From Anaerolineae bacterium (GTDB lineage Bacteria; Chloroflexota; Anaerolineae; Aggregatilineales; UBA2796), in NCBI GenBank assembly GCA_025055255.1, contig JANWYI010000002.1, forward strand, positions 17,693 to 63,383: a DNA stretch of 45,691 bases, written 5' to 3'. Below, piece after piece: positions 1 through 7,950 of this stretch (its first letter is position 1; each line of letters starts with the position of its first letter). The notes beneath the pieces were generated by a model. That model made no database searches and was not told the origin of the DNA. It was given only the letters and a program-made list of their open reading frames with translations. A program made the position numbers and the translations under genes.

Positions 1-1
1 G

Positions 2-33
2 TTGAGGTGATCAACGCTGCTGCTGCACCTCAA
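2..33. repeat. 8-bp inverted repeat at the 3' end of the NarL-type kinase gene
   Basis: TTGAGGTG at 2-9 is matched by its exact complement CACCTCAA at 26-33, separated by 16 nt, and the repeat overlaps the kinase stop codon. On the minus strand it could fold as a transcript-end hairpin. No T-tract is visible before the window ends, so a terminator role is only a guess. Confidence 0.25.
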
Positions 34-1193
34 GCATGTCCTGATGAATTAGGCAACATCACAGTGATAGTGCTGCCACGTCCAGGACGGCTCTCAATCT
101 CGACCGTGCCTTCTAGTTGGCGCACGCGCTGCCTGATGTTGCGCAGACCAATGCCGGGCGGCGTTGTCTTCGGATCGAAGCCTTTGCCGTTATCCGAGAT
201 GACTAAGGTGACGTGCGTTGGCGTCTCGTGCAAGTCCACATAGACCTCGGTTGCCTGTGCGTGACGCACGATGTTGGAAAGCGCCTCGCGCGTGATCTGC
301 AGCAGCGCGTGCAGCCGATCTTCGTTCAAATTAGTAACGTTTGAGACATCCATGACCAAGCGCGCTGAACAGACCTCGCGGAAACGCTTGGCAAGGTCAT
401 TCATCTGCTCGCGCAAGGTCAGGCTCAGCTCCACGCCAACGCGCAAGTCACGGATGTAGCGGCGCAAGTCTTCGATCACGCGGTTCAAGTCAGCGTTCAC
501 AGCGGCAAGCTGCTCAGCGTGTTCAGGCGCCTTCAAACGCAGGAGCTCCAGCTTGATGCCGATAGCGTAAATAGACTGTATGATGCCGTCATGCAGCTCC
601 ATGCTGATACGGTCGCGCTCTTCCAGCACGGCAAGGCGACGCAATTGCTCCGAGAGCCGCGCGTTCTCAATGGCAATGGCGGCATGTGCAGCCAGCAAGC
701 TGATCATCCGCTCATCATCCTCTGTGAACGGTTGTCCATCAAGCCGATCACACAGATAGAGCGAGCCGAGTATCTGACCTTTAGAGATGATCGGCACGCC
801 GAGAAAGCGCGTCATGTACGGATGATGCTCTGGAAAGCCGACGGATTTTGGATGATCTTGCAGGCGCGGCAAGCGAATCGGATGCTCACTGTTAAGCAGG
901 ACGCCTAGCAAGCCGTGACCTTGTGGTGGATGATCGATCAGCGCAATTTCTTCCTCGCTCATGCCGTAAACGAGGAACTCAGAGAGACCTTGCATGCTAT
1001 CAGGTACGCCGAGCGCAGCGTAGCGCGCGCCGACCATGCGCGCCGCGATCTCGGCGAGGCGCTTGAGAATGCGATCTAATGTGAATTCAGCTGTGACGGC
1101 GCGCACTGCCTCACTAAGGGCATGCAATTTCTCTTCGCTGCGATCAACGCGGAACTGTCCGCTACTGCTATGTGGATGCTCGCGTTTTGCCAT
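30..1193 (-). CDS. GAF-domain sensor histidine kinase, NarL/LuxR-partner type (HisKA_3 + HATPase_c)
   Basis: Soluble sensor kinase of the class that phosphorylates LuxR-type regulators. From ATG at 1193 (387 aa) it has a GAF domain at about residues 30-180. A HisKA_3 dimerisation segment follows, with the phosphoacceptor histidine at 201 in EERDRISMELHDG, then a HATPase_c domain with an N-box (REALSNIVRHAQA), a G1 box (DNGKGFDP) and a G2 box (GIGLRNIRQRV). No membrane helix is present, so the input should be cytoplasmic. The frame extends upstream to a TTG at 1205, but ATG at 1193 is preferred. It is transcribed divergently from the LuxR-type regulator at 1419, its likely partner. Ligand unknown. 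Family confidence is high; the pairing is inferred from position. Confidence 0.93.
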   Translation of the reverse strand: MAKREHPHSSSGQFRVDRSEEKLHALSEAVRAVTAEFTLDRILKRLAEIAARMVGARYAALGVPDSMQGLSEFLVYGMSEEEIALIDHPPQGHGLLGVLLNSEHPIRLPRLQDHPKSVGFPEHHPYMTRFLGVPIISKGQILGSLYLCDRLDGQPFTEDDERMISLLAAHAAIAIENARLSEQLRRLAVLEERDRISMELHDGIIQSIYAIGIKLELLRLKAPEHAEQLAAVNADLNRVIEDLRRYIRDLRVGVELSLTLREQMNDLAKRFREVCSARLVMDVSNVTNLNEDRLHALLQITREALSNIVRHAQATEVYVDLHETPTHVTLVISDNGKGFDPKTTPPGIGLRNIRQRVRQLEGTVEIESRPGRGSTITVMLPNSSGHA

Positions 1194-1225
1194 TTGCCTT
1201 ACCAATGCAGCTCAGTTTCTTTGTT

Positions 1226-1255
1226 AACATAACGATTTTCTGCTGTTTTGCCCAA
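1226..1255 (-). promoter_or_regulatory. possible promoter of the GAF kinase
   Basis: On the minus strand TTGGGC (1255-1250), an 18-nt spacer and TATGTT (1231-1226) lie about 33 nt upstream of the kinase ATG. The match is modest and found by eye. Confidence 0.3.
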
Positions 1256-1301
1256 AGCAAGCGACATTCATCACCTAAAATTACTCACATTTGTCCCTGA
1301 C

Positions 1302-1331
1302 TTTCCCGATCAAGAGCCATTATCTTATAAT
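1302..1331 (+). promoter_or_regulatory. possible promoter of the LuxR-type regulator (consensus -10)
   Basis: A perfect TATAAT at 1326-1331 follows a poor -35 (TTTCCC, 1302-1307) at 18-nt spacing. It lies just upstream of the regulator start and opposite the kinase promoter. A strong -10 with a weak -35 would fit activator dependence, which is inference. Confidence 0.4.
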
Positions 1332-1418
1332 CAGTATCCGAAGTTGTAGAGATCGGAGTGCGCTGTGTACTACTTCAATCATGCAGCGCCGTTTAGCCAA
1401 AGCTATGACGAGGAAGCT

Positions 1419-2093
1419 ATGAGCCAGACGCCTCACCCGATTCGCATTCTGATTGCCGACGATCATGAAGTGGTTCGGATGGGCATTCGTGCCTTGCTGC
1501 AGCAGCACGCGCATTTGCGTGTCGTAGCCGAAGCGGCTACCGGCGAGGAAGCCGTTGAGCTGGCACTGCAGCATAAGCCCGACATTGTTGTCATGGACGT
1601 GCGAATGCCCGGAATGCTAGGTGTAGAAGCCTGTCAGAAGATCGTGCAGCAGCTACCTAACACACGCGTGATCATGTTGACCAGCTACGCCGAAGATGAG
1701 CTGCTCTTCGCTGCGATCCGTGCAGGCGCCTCTGGCTATGTGCTGAAGCGGATTGGCAGTGAAGACTTGATCCGTACCATTGAAGCCGTTGGACGCGGCG
1801 AATCGGCGCTTGATCCTGCCATGACTGAGGCTGTTTTCCGTGAGCTGCGCCAGAGCGAGAAGAGCAAAGAAGCCGCGTTGTTTGCCGAACTCACTTCGCA
1901 GGAAATGCGCGTCCTAGCACTGATCGCTGATGGCTTGACTAACCGCGAGATCGCCAGTCGGCTCTTTTTAGGCGAGGGCACTGTTCGCAACTACGTCAGC
2001 AACTTGCTCAGCAAGCTGAATCTGTCTAACCGCGCTGAGGCAGCCGCGTTCGCCGTGCAGCATCACATCAAAGAGCACCTCGCTTCTGAATGA
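1419..2093 (+). CDS. LuxR/NarL-family response regulator
   Basis: DNA-binding response regulator of 224 aa from ATG 1419. The receiver domain spans about residues 7-125, with the acidic pair in ADDHE, phosphoacceptor Asp60 in VVMDVRMPG, and Lys in YVLKRIG. The C-terminal LuxR HTH at about 155-215 includes LTSQEMRVLALIADG, LTNREIASRL and GTVRNYVSNLL. A GTG at 1365 in the same frame would add 18 residues. ATG 1419 is preferred because GAGGA lies just upstream and the receiver fold begins soon after. Divergent from the GAF kinase at 30-1193, so the two probably form a two-component system. Targets unknown. Confidence 0.93.
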   Translation: MSQTPHPIRILIADDHEVVRMGIRALLQQHAHLRVVAEAATGEEAVELALQHKPDIVVMDVRMPGMLGVEACQKIVQQLPNTRVIMLTSYAEDELLFAAIRAGASGYVLKRIGSEDLIRTIEAVGRGESALDPAMTEAVFRELRQSEKSKEAALFAELTSQEMRVLALIADGLTNREIASRLFLGEGTVRNYVSNLLSKLNLSNRAEAAAFAVQHHIKEHLASE

Positions 2094-2114
2094 GCCTGCT
2101 GGCTCATAGCTTCA

Positions 2115-2144
2115 TAGCTCATACTTGTGCCGCACAGTGAGCTA
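2115..2144. terminator. imperfect hairpin between convergent genes
   Basis: TAGCTCA at 2115-2121 pairs with TGAGCTA at 2138-2144, and an inner TGTG/CACA pairing extends the stem. It sits between the LuxR-type regulator and the threonine-synthase fusion and overlaps the latter's stop codon. There is no T-tract on either side, so it could act as a bidirectional end or simply be chance. Confidence 0.35.
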
Positions 2145-4241
2145 AGGACTGCGCGGCTGTTTAATTTGTGCCTCGACTGCCTCAACCAAGCGCTTGCGAT
2201 CTAAGGTCGCCTTTTGCCAGAAAACGGCATCCAGCAGGCGCGCGCGGTCAATCTCGCCCAGCTCCTTTGCGCTCATCACAGCGACGCGCACGTTGCGCAG
2301 CTGATCCAGTTGGCGCATGCGCTGTAGCACGTCCAAGCCGCCCATGTCCGGCAGCATGACGTCCAAGATGACCAAGTCAGGCGGCTGTTCTTGCATCGCC
2401 TTGAGCGCACTCTCGCCTGTGCGCGCCTCTGTCACGCTGAACTTGCGACTCGCCTCTAGAATGCGGCGCACCAAGCGTGCATCGTATGGATTGTCATCTA
2501 CGATCAGCACTTTGAAAGGACCCTCAACAAACTGTGTTGGCTCAGCCGCGCGCTGTGGCTCAGCGCTGTTGACCATCTCACTCTCAGCTGCGCGCTCCTT
2601 GAGCTTGCTGACCACGTGATCTACCAATTCGCGCGTGCTGTAGTCCCCTTTTAGCCAGACCGAGTCGATCTGTCCGCTCAAGCGCGCTTTGTCTGCTGCA
2701 GTGAGTGCCTTGCCGCTCAGTACGATCACAGGGATGTGCGCCGTCTCTGGATCAGCTTTAAGCGTCTCCAATAAACTGAAACCGTCCATCTCTGGCATGG
2801 TCAGGTCAGTGATGACCAAGTCAGGACGGCGTTGACGTATTAAGTCCAGTCCGTCTATCGGATTGTTCGATTCAAAGACGCGGTAGTTCTTACGCGCCTG
2901 TAACAGGCGGCGAATTAAGCGCGTGTCATGTGGATTGTCGTCAATGACCACAACTGTTGTGATCTGCTCGTCAAGCCGCTCCAGTGCCGCGCCTAGACCT
3001 TCAGTCTGCTGCGAAGGCGCCGCTGTGCCAAGCTCCAGCTCCAGCACGTACTGATCCTCAAGGATGTGCTTCTCAGCTGAGAAGGTATGTCCAGAGCAGT
3101 TCAGCAGGACGCGCTCGTGCGGCTGAATGGCGCCTGTGGCAATCAATTTCTCCAAGCCTGCGAAGGCGACCGCTGTGGCAGGCTCAACGCTGAAGCCTTC
3201 TGTGCGCGCCACGCGCCGCATGGCGCGGAACGCTTGTCCGTCATCTACGCTGACCATAGCGCCGCCATGCCGCTGAATCGCCTCATAGAGCATGGTGTAG
3301 GCGTAGCTTGGATCGCCTGTGGCTAGGACTGTGATCAGCGTCTCCGGCACGACTGGCTCTGCTTGCGCTAGTCCGCGCTCGAAAGCGCGCACCATTGGCG
3401 CACAGCCTTCCACCTGCACAATGCCCAGCTTTGGCACCTTGTCAATTAGACCGATTTGGTAGAGCTCTAGGAAGCCTTTGTAGACGCCTAACGGACCGAT
3501 GCCGCCGCTCACCGCCTGAATGTACCAATCTGGCGCAACCCAACGTCCAACAACACCATGTTCTATGCCAAGCTGCTCAGCGATCTCAAAGGCGAGCGTC
3601 TTCATGCTCTCCTTGCCCGGAATGCCCTTTGAGCCGCGATCAAAGTACAGATTGCGCCGCGCTGCGAAGTCCGCCGCCACTTTTTTGGTCTGGTCGTAGG
3701 TGCCAGTCACCTTGATCAACTCAGCGCCGTACAAGCCAAGCTCGCGCATTTTTTCAGCAGGCACCATGCTCGGCAAAAAGACCCAGAGCTTGATGCCGGC
3801 GCGCGCACAGTATGCTGCGTACGCTGCTGCAGCATTGCCTGTAGACGCCAACACGCATTCTTTGACGCCTGCCTGCTTCAGAATCGAGACTGAGAGCGCG
3901 CCCTGCCGATCTTTGAAAGAGTTGGTCGGCATACGGCGCTCATCCTTGATCAAGATGTGTTCATGACCGAGCACCTCGCCGAGTCGCTCGGCACGGATGA
4001 TTGGCGTCATGCCTTCGCCAATGGTCACGCGCTGAGTCGGGTCGCTCAAAGGCAGTAATTCCTCGTAGCGCCATAGCGAGAGCGGGCGCCCCGCCATGCC
4101 ATTTGCCCAGCGAACTTCGCCGTAGTGATAGCGCGCGTCTAGCCATGCGCCACCGCAGCGTTCGCACTTTGCGATCATCGGATCGGGCAACATCTGATGA
4201 CCGCACGTCAGGCAAACGACCTGAGAGAAGAGCGTAGGCAT
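2142..4241 (-). CDS. thrC: threonine synthase fused to two response-regulator receiver domains
   Basis: The N-terminal part (about 1-400) is a PLP-dependent threonine synthase, which converts O-phosphohomoserine to threonine. It has a Cys4 ribbon (C10, C13, C26, C29), the PLP-lysine motif NSFKDRQ with K110, the ASTGN loop at 132-136 and LLNCSGH at 379-385. About 25 linker residues lead to two complete receiver domains. The first (about 428-548) has D434/D435, phosphoacceptor D479, S509 and K531. The second (about 576-692) has D582/D583, D627, S657 and K677. Both keep every canonical phosphotransfer residue. Typical threonine synthases are about 350-480 aa and end before this region. The frame is continuous and GGAGAAG precedes the ATG. 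It lies 53 nt behind acyl-CoA dehydrogenase on the same strand. Domain calls are firm; phospho-control of catalysis or of location is inference. Confidence 0.93.
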   Translation of the reverse strand: MPTLFSQVVCLTCGHQMLPDPMIAKCERCGGAWLDARYHYGEVRWANGMAGRPLSLWRYEELLPLSDPTQRVTIGEGMTPIIRAERLGEVLGHEHILIKDERRMPTNSFKDRQGALSVSILKQAGVKECVLASTGNAAAAYAAYCARAGIKLWVFLPSMVPAEKMRELGLYGAELIKVTGTYDQTKKVAADFAARRNLYFDRGSKGIPGKESMKTLAFEIAEQLGIEHGVVGRWVAPDWYIQAVSGGIGPLGVYKGFLELYQIGLIDKVPKLGIVQVEGCAPMVRAFERGLAQAEPVVPETLITVLATGDPSYAYTMLYEAIQRHGGAMVSVDDGQAFRAMRRVARTEGFSVEPATAVAFAGLEKLIATGAIQPHERVLLNCSGHTFSAEKHILEDQYVLELELGTAAPSQQTEGLGAALERLDEQITTVVVIDDNPHDTRLIRRLLQARKNYRVFESNNPIDGLDLIRQRRPDLVITDLTMPEMDGFSLLETLKADPETAHIPVIVLSGKALTAADKARLSGQIDSVWLKGDYSTRELVDHVVSKLKERAAESEMVNSAEPQRAAEPTQFVEGPFKVLIVDDNPYDARLVRRILEASRKFSVTEARTGESALKAMQEQPPDLVILDVMLPDMGGLDVLQRMRQLDQLRNVRVAVMSAKELGEIDRARLLDAVFWQKATLDRKRLVEAVEAQIKQPRSP

Positions 4242-4294
4242 AGGCTTCTCCGAGAGATAGTGAGTCCTATGCCAAGTTTAACACATTTTTACAA

Positions 4295-5446
4295 TCAGCT
4301 GCTCATTTCCTGCAGGACGCGGCGCGCAATGACCAAGCGCTGAATCTGACTCGTGCCTTCGCCGATGCTCATTAGGCGCTGATCGCGGTACATGCGCTCA
4401 ACAGGAAACTCAGCGCTGTAGCCGTAGCTGCCGTGAATTTGAATGGCGTTGAAACAGACGCGCTCTGCCACTTCACTGGCGAAGAGCTTTGCCATTGCCG
4501 CTTCTTTGGTGAACGGCTTGCCCTGATCTTTGAGCCATGCCGCGCGATAGACCATCAAACGCGCCGCCTCGATCTCTAGCGCCGCGTCAGCAATCATCCA
4601 CTGAATGGCTTGATGTTCGCTGATCGGCTTGCCGAAGGCGACGCGCTGCTTCGCATACTTGACCGCTTCTTCAAAGGCGCCCTGCGCAATGCCGACGCTC
4701 AGCGCGCCAATGCTGATCCTACCTGCGTCAAGCGTTTCCATTGTTTGGTGAAAGCCGCGTCCAACTTCGCCAAGTACGTTCTCGCGCGGCACGCGCACGT
4801 TATCGTAGCTAATCATGTGCGTAGATGAGCCTTTTAAGCCCATCTTGCGCTCAGGCGGATGAATAGTCAAGCCTTCGCGGTTAGGTTCTACTAGCAAGTG
4901 CGTGAAGCCGCGCGCACCTGCCGTCTTATCCGTGCGCACAAGCGTGATGATGACAGGCGCATGACGCGCGTTCGTGATCCACGCCTTTGTGCCGCTGATC
5001 ACATAACAACCGTCTTCCAAGATGGCACTGGTCTGCGCGCTCATCAGGTCAGAGCCTGCATTCGGCTCTGTTAGTGCTAGAGCGCCAAGAGTCTCGCCAC
5101 TGGTCAGACGCGGCAAAAAACGCGCCTTCTGCTCAGGCGTTCCCCAGCGGACAATCGGCGCGCAGCCCAAGCCATTGTGCGCTGAAATTGAGAGCGCCGT
5201 TGAGCCGCAAACGCGCCCTAGCTCCTCCACTGCAATAGACGCACAGATCGTGTCCAAGCCTGCGCCGCCGTATTCCTCTGGCACTTGAAGACCTGTCAAA
5301 CCAAGTTGCGGCATCTTGCGGATCGCTTCCCAGCGCAGGTCGCCTTGCGCCTCAACCTGCGCTGCGTAAGGCTTGATCTCACCTTCACAAAAGTCGCGCA
5401 CAGCGCGCTGATACATCTTTTGTTCTTGAGTCAGCTCAAAGTGCAT
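4295..5446 (-). CDS. acyl-CoA dehydrogenase
   Basis: FAD-dependent alpha,beta-dehydrogenation of acyl-CoA thioesters, passing electrons to ETF. At 383 aa it has the usual length of short/medium/branched-chain members. It shows the ALTEPNAGSD signature, a GTKAWITNA segment, RVAFGKPISEHQ and the C-terminal catalytic-base motif with Glu363 in EGTSQIQR. The Glu position is typical of butyryl/glutaryl-type enzymes rather than isovaleryl-type; chain-length preference cannot be read further. It begins 11 nt after a stand-alone receiver gene and is followed by the threonine synthase-receiver fusion, so the three probably share a transcript. No ETF genes are in the window. Confidence 0.94.
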   Translation of the reverse strand: MHFELTQEQKMYQRAVRDFCEGEIKPYAAQVEAQGDLRWEAIRKMPQLGLTGLQVPEEYGGAGLDTICASIAVEELGRVCGSTALSISAHNGLGCAPIVRWGTPEQKARFLPRLTSGETLGALALTEPNAGSDLMSAQTSAILEDGCYVISGTKAWITNARHAPVIITLVRTDKTAGARGFTHLLVEPNREGLTIHPPERKMGLKGSSTHMISYDNVRVPRENVLGEVGRGFHQTMETLDAGRISIGALSVGIAQGAFEEAVKYAKQRVAFGKPISEHQAIQWMIADAALEIEAARLMVYRAAWLKDQGKPFTKEAAMAKLFASEVAERVCFNAIQIHGSYGYSAEFPVERMYRDQRLMSIGEGTSQIQRLVIARRVLQEMSS

Positions 5447-5457
5447 TGTAGAGTCTC

Positions 5458-5847
5458 CTAGAAGCGTCCAGCGAACATATCCGCCACACGCATCACTAAA
5501 TCGTGTTTCAGGATAGGTTTTATCAAATGACTGTCCACGCCGCTAGAGGAATCGAGCGTGGCAAGAAAACTCTGCGCATAACCTGAGACCATCAGCACGA
5601 GCGTGCGGCGCGTCTCAATGGCGCGCATTGCTTTGACGAACTCAATCCCGTTCATAATCGGCATGGCAAAATCTACCACGACCAATTCAGGCGGATCAGC
5701 TTTGAACAGCTCTAAGCCGTCAACGGCGTTACTTGCCGTCCGCACGTCATAACCTTCGGCAGCGAGCGTCTCTGCTATCAGCGCGCATTGCTCAGGATCG
5801 TCGTCAATAACCAAAATTTTCGATTGTTTCTCAGGCGTGCTGCTCAT
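5458..5847 (-). CDS. stand-alone response-regulator receiver protein
   Basis: A 129-aa single receiver domain without an output domain. Acidic residues are in VIDDDPE, the phosphoacceptor is Asp59 in VVVDFAMP, Ser88 and Lys110 (LIKP) complete the site. A strong GAGGAG site lies about 10 nt upstream of ATG. It is the first gene of the apparent unit receiver, acyl-CoA dehydrogenase, threonine synthase-receiver fusion. CheY-like proteins act by protein contact or as phosphate shuttles. Because the third gene carries two more receivers, this one could share a kinase with them; the kinase is not identifiable here. Confidence 0.93.
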   Translation of the reverse strand: MSSTPEKQSKILVIDDDPEQCALIAETLAAEGYDVRTASNAVDGLELFKADPPELVVVDFAMPIMNGIEFVKAMRAIETRRTLVLMVSGYAQSFLATLDSSSGVDSHLIKPILKHDLVMRVADMFAGRF

Positions 5848-5975
5848 GATGAAAAACTCCTCAAGCTGACTTGGATGAAATAAGCTAGGTCAGCTGTGCT
5901 ACATAACTACTTTAATCTTATACCAAACTAGCGGCGTACCTTACGTTAGAATGCTCAAAAATTAGGAGGCAATGC

Positions 5976-6023
5976 GTGGCTAAGCAATGGCTTGTCTTGC
6001 CGAATGACCATACTGCTGGGTAG
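5976..6023 (+). CDS. possible 15-residue small ORF with a perfect Shine-Dalgarno site
   Basis: AGGAGG at 5964-5969 stands six bases before a GTG at 5976 that opens a 15-codon frame ending with TAG at 6021. A TAGAAT box is at 5947-5952, without a convincing -35. The frame could be a microprotein, the stub of a decayed gene, or chance. It lies in the 184-nt gap between a divergent receiver gene and the convergent GT87-like gene, so it would be the only plus-strand gene here. Confidence 0.2.
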   Translation: MAKQWLVLPNDHTAG

Positions 6024-6031
6024 TGTGAGCG

Positions 6032-7234
6032 CTAGACTGACCAATCAAAATCAGCAGCCTGCCACTTGCTGCGCGTCATGGCGAGTGCAATTAGTGCAAG
6101 GAACGGCAGCAGGAACAACGTCGGATGCTCAAACTTGCCTTCGCCGAGCGTCAGCAGGAAGTACAGCCACGGCACAAAGAACAACGCTGTCAGAGCGCTC
6201 ACCATTACGCCATAGCGCCGTCTTCGCGCCCAGTCGCGCAGATAGAACATCAGCGGTATCAAAAAGACCACGAAGTGCGGCGTCGCAGTGCGCAAGCCGA
6301 TCACGTGCGTCATGGTCAGCGTCAGCATGAACGTCCAAGCGAAAGCGCCGACTGTGTCGCGTTTCAGCGCTTGCCACCACGCCCAGAGCATGATCAGCGC
6401 GCCGAAAACGTTCAAGCCGATCTCTGCCCAGCGCCCTAAGCCGAGCAAATACTCAGTCACAACCCAGACAGGCGTCGAGACCTCAATGTAGCTTGGATAG
6501 AGCGTTAGCTGGTAAAGAAAGCCGTTGATCCAGTTCGGCTGCAACAGGAAAGACGAGCCGATAAGAGCGCCTAGTGTCGCGCCGAATGCAGCAATGGCTC
6601 TCCAGCGCCGCTGCCATAGCGCCCAGAGCAACATAAACGGCGCAATGAAGATGCTCATTTGCGGTTTGAAGGTCGAGAGGGCTAGGAAAGCACCTGCCCA
6701 GCTGTCGTGGCGCCGCACAAACAGCCAGAGCGCCGCCACTTGTAGGAAGTACACCACATGGCTGACCTGCCCAAGCACCAAACCGCGCGCTGCAGGATAG
6801 GCGAGTAGCGTGAACAGGATCAGACCTGTCACGGTCAGCGAGCGCGCACGCCATTTGAACAAGTCCAGCAGCAAGATGAGCGCAGCGATCAGGCAGACCT
6901 CAAGGAAGACCAGCCATGCAGCTGTCGCCCATTCATACTCAGCGTGAATGAACGGATAGACGAAGTAAATCGCATAAAACGGGTAAGCGAAATGATTGGG
7001 CTGCTCATTTGGCAGCGCAGCGCGTCCGTAGAGGCGTGTTTGAATGGCAAGGCTGACCTCAGCGCTGTACGGATCGAGTCCTTGATAGAAAAACAGACGC
7101 GCAGCTTCCCAGACCGTTGCGTAATCGTTAAAACCGGGATACGGGCGCGTGAAGAGGTAATACGAGGCGATCACATTAGCGACCAGCGCGACGCTGATCA
7201 AGGACACAGCGCTCAGAGGCAATCGGCGCATCAC
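6032..7234 (-). CDS. multi-pass membrane glycosyltransferase-like protein (GT87/DUF2029 family)
   Basis: A 400-aa integral membrane protein with about ten hydrophobic segments. The first loop after TM1 holds FNDYATVWEAARLFFYQG and DPYS, typical of the GT87/DUF2029 mannosyltransferase-like family (GT-C type, polyprenyl-phosphate sugar donors), with the acidic Asp of the catalytic loop. A FKPQMS segment occurs in the middle, as in relatives. It starts in a 4-nt overlap with the secreted-protein gene and is last of five coupled genes. Acceptor and sugar are not predictable. DNA 5848-6031 upstream of its 3' end holds only a tiny candidate ORF. Confidence 0.72.
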   Translation of the reverse strand: MMRRLPLSAVSLISVALVANVIASYYLFTRPYPGFNDYATVWEAARLFFYQGLDPYSAEVSLAIQTRLYGRAALPNEQPNHFAYPFYAIYFVYPFIHAEYEWATAAWLVFLEVCLIAALILLLDLFKWRARSLTVTGLILFTLLAYPAARGLVLGQVSHVVYFLQVAALWLFVRRHDSWAGAFLALSTFKPQMSIFIAPFMLLWALWQRRWRAIAAFGATLGALIGSSFLLQPNWINGFLYQLTLYPSYIEVSTPVWVVTEYLLGLGRWAEIGLNVFGALIMLWAWWQALKRDTVGAFAWTFMLTLTMTHVIGLRTATPHFVVFLIPLMFYLRDWARRRRYGVMVSALTALFFVPWLYFLLTLGEGKFEHPTLFLLPFLALIALAMTRSKWQAADFDWSV

Positions 7235-7950
7235 TCACTGCCATCTGAGAGCCAACGCCGCAGGCGCGGACGCACGCGCACATAGAAGACGCGATAGACG
7301 CTGAAGACAGCAAAGGCGAACAACGCAAACAGCGCGCCGTTGCAAAAGGCACCTTGCAACGCTTGAATGACCAGCGCAGCTTGCGCCGCAGCGCGCTGAC
7401 CTTCGCTTGGCGGCGCAGGACTCGGCACAATGCCAGCTACAGTTGGACGCGGCGGCAAGGTCGGCGGCTGCTGGATGAGTGACGTCGGCGACGGACCGAG
7501 CGTCGGCAGAGCGGTTGGCTGCGGCGTGGCAGGTTGCGGCAAGGTTGGCAGAGCAGTAGCAGTTCGGTTGACCACATTCAGACCTTGCACAACGGTCTGT
7601 AGCACGGCGCCGCTGCGGAGAAAGACGCGCAAGCGCAGCTGATAGACACCATCTGGTATTGCTGTGGTGTCCCACAAAGCGAGCGTACCATTGGTCACAG
7701 GTTGCGCGATTTCAACGATTGAGAACCACTCAGGCGAGAGGCTGCCTTGCACGGCGTACTCAAGCCGATAGCGCTGAAAATTTGGACTAGTGGCTGTGCC
7801 CTGCACGGTCACCACGCCGATCAAGGTCTGGGCAGGCGCAGGCGAGGTGATAATCGCTAAGCCTTCCTCTTGGGCTGCGACTGATGCTGTGCGCAGTGAG
7901 CTGAGCAACACGCACAACGTCAGAAGACGCCAAACTTCAGCGCCACGCAT
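7231..7950 (-). CDS. secreted protein: Ig-like domain, Pro/Thr-rich linker, C-terminal membrane anchor
   Basis: From ATG 7950 (239 aa) the protein begins with a clear signal peptide (RLLTLCVLLSSL, then SVAAQ). A beta-sandwich-like region of about 100 residues contains ITSPAPAQTLIGVVTVQGTA and IPDGVYQLRLRV, a pattern common in Ig-like/Big-type surface domains. A linker very rich in Pro and Thr follows, then one hydrophobic helix (ALFALFAFAVFSVYRVF) and a basic tail. It is therefore likely anchored with its bulk outside. An upstream ATG at 7995 in the same frame would overlap the NIF3-like gene by 59 nt; 7950 places the signal peptide correctly and gives a 14-nt overlap. No enzymatic motif seen. 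Confidence 0.65.
   Translation of the reverse strand: MRGAEVWRLLTLCVLLSSLRTASVAAQEEGLAIITSPAPAQTLIGVVTVQGTATSPNFQRYRLEYAVQGSLSPEWFSIVEIAQPVTNGTLALWDTTAIPDGVYQLRLRVFLRSGAVLQTVVQGLNVVNRTATALPTLPQPATPQPTALPTLGPSPTSLIQQPPTLPPRPTVAGIVPSPAPPSEGQRAAAQAALVIQALQGAFCNGALFALFAFAVFSVYRVFYVRVRPRLRRWLSDGSE

Noticed and set aside
519-908. Open frame of 129 codons on the plus strand within the GAF kinase
   Set aside because: It is antisense to a well-supported kinase whose domains are intact, and its translation has no domain-like pattern.
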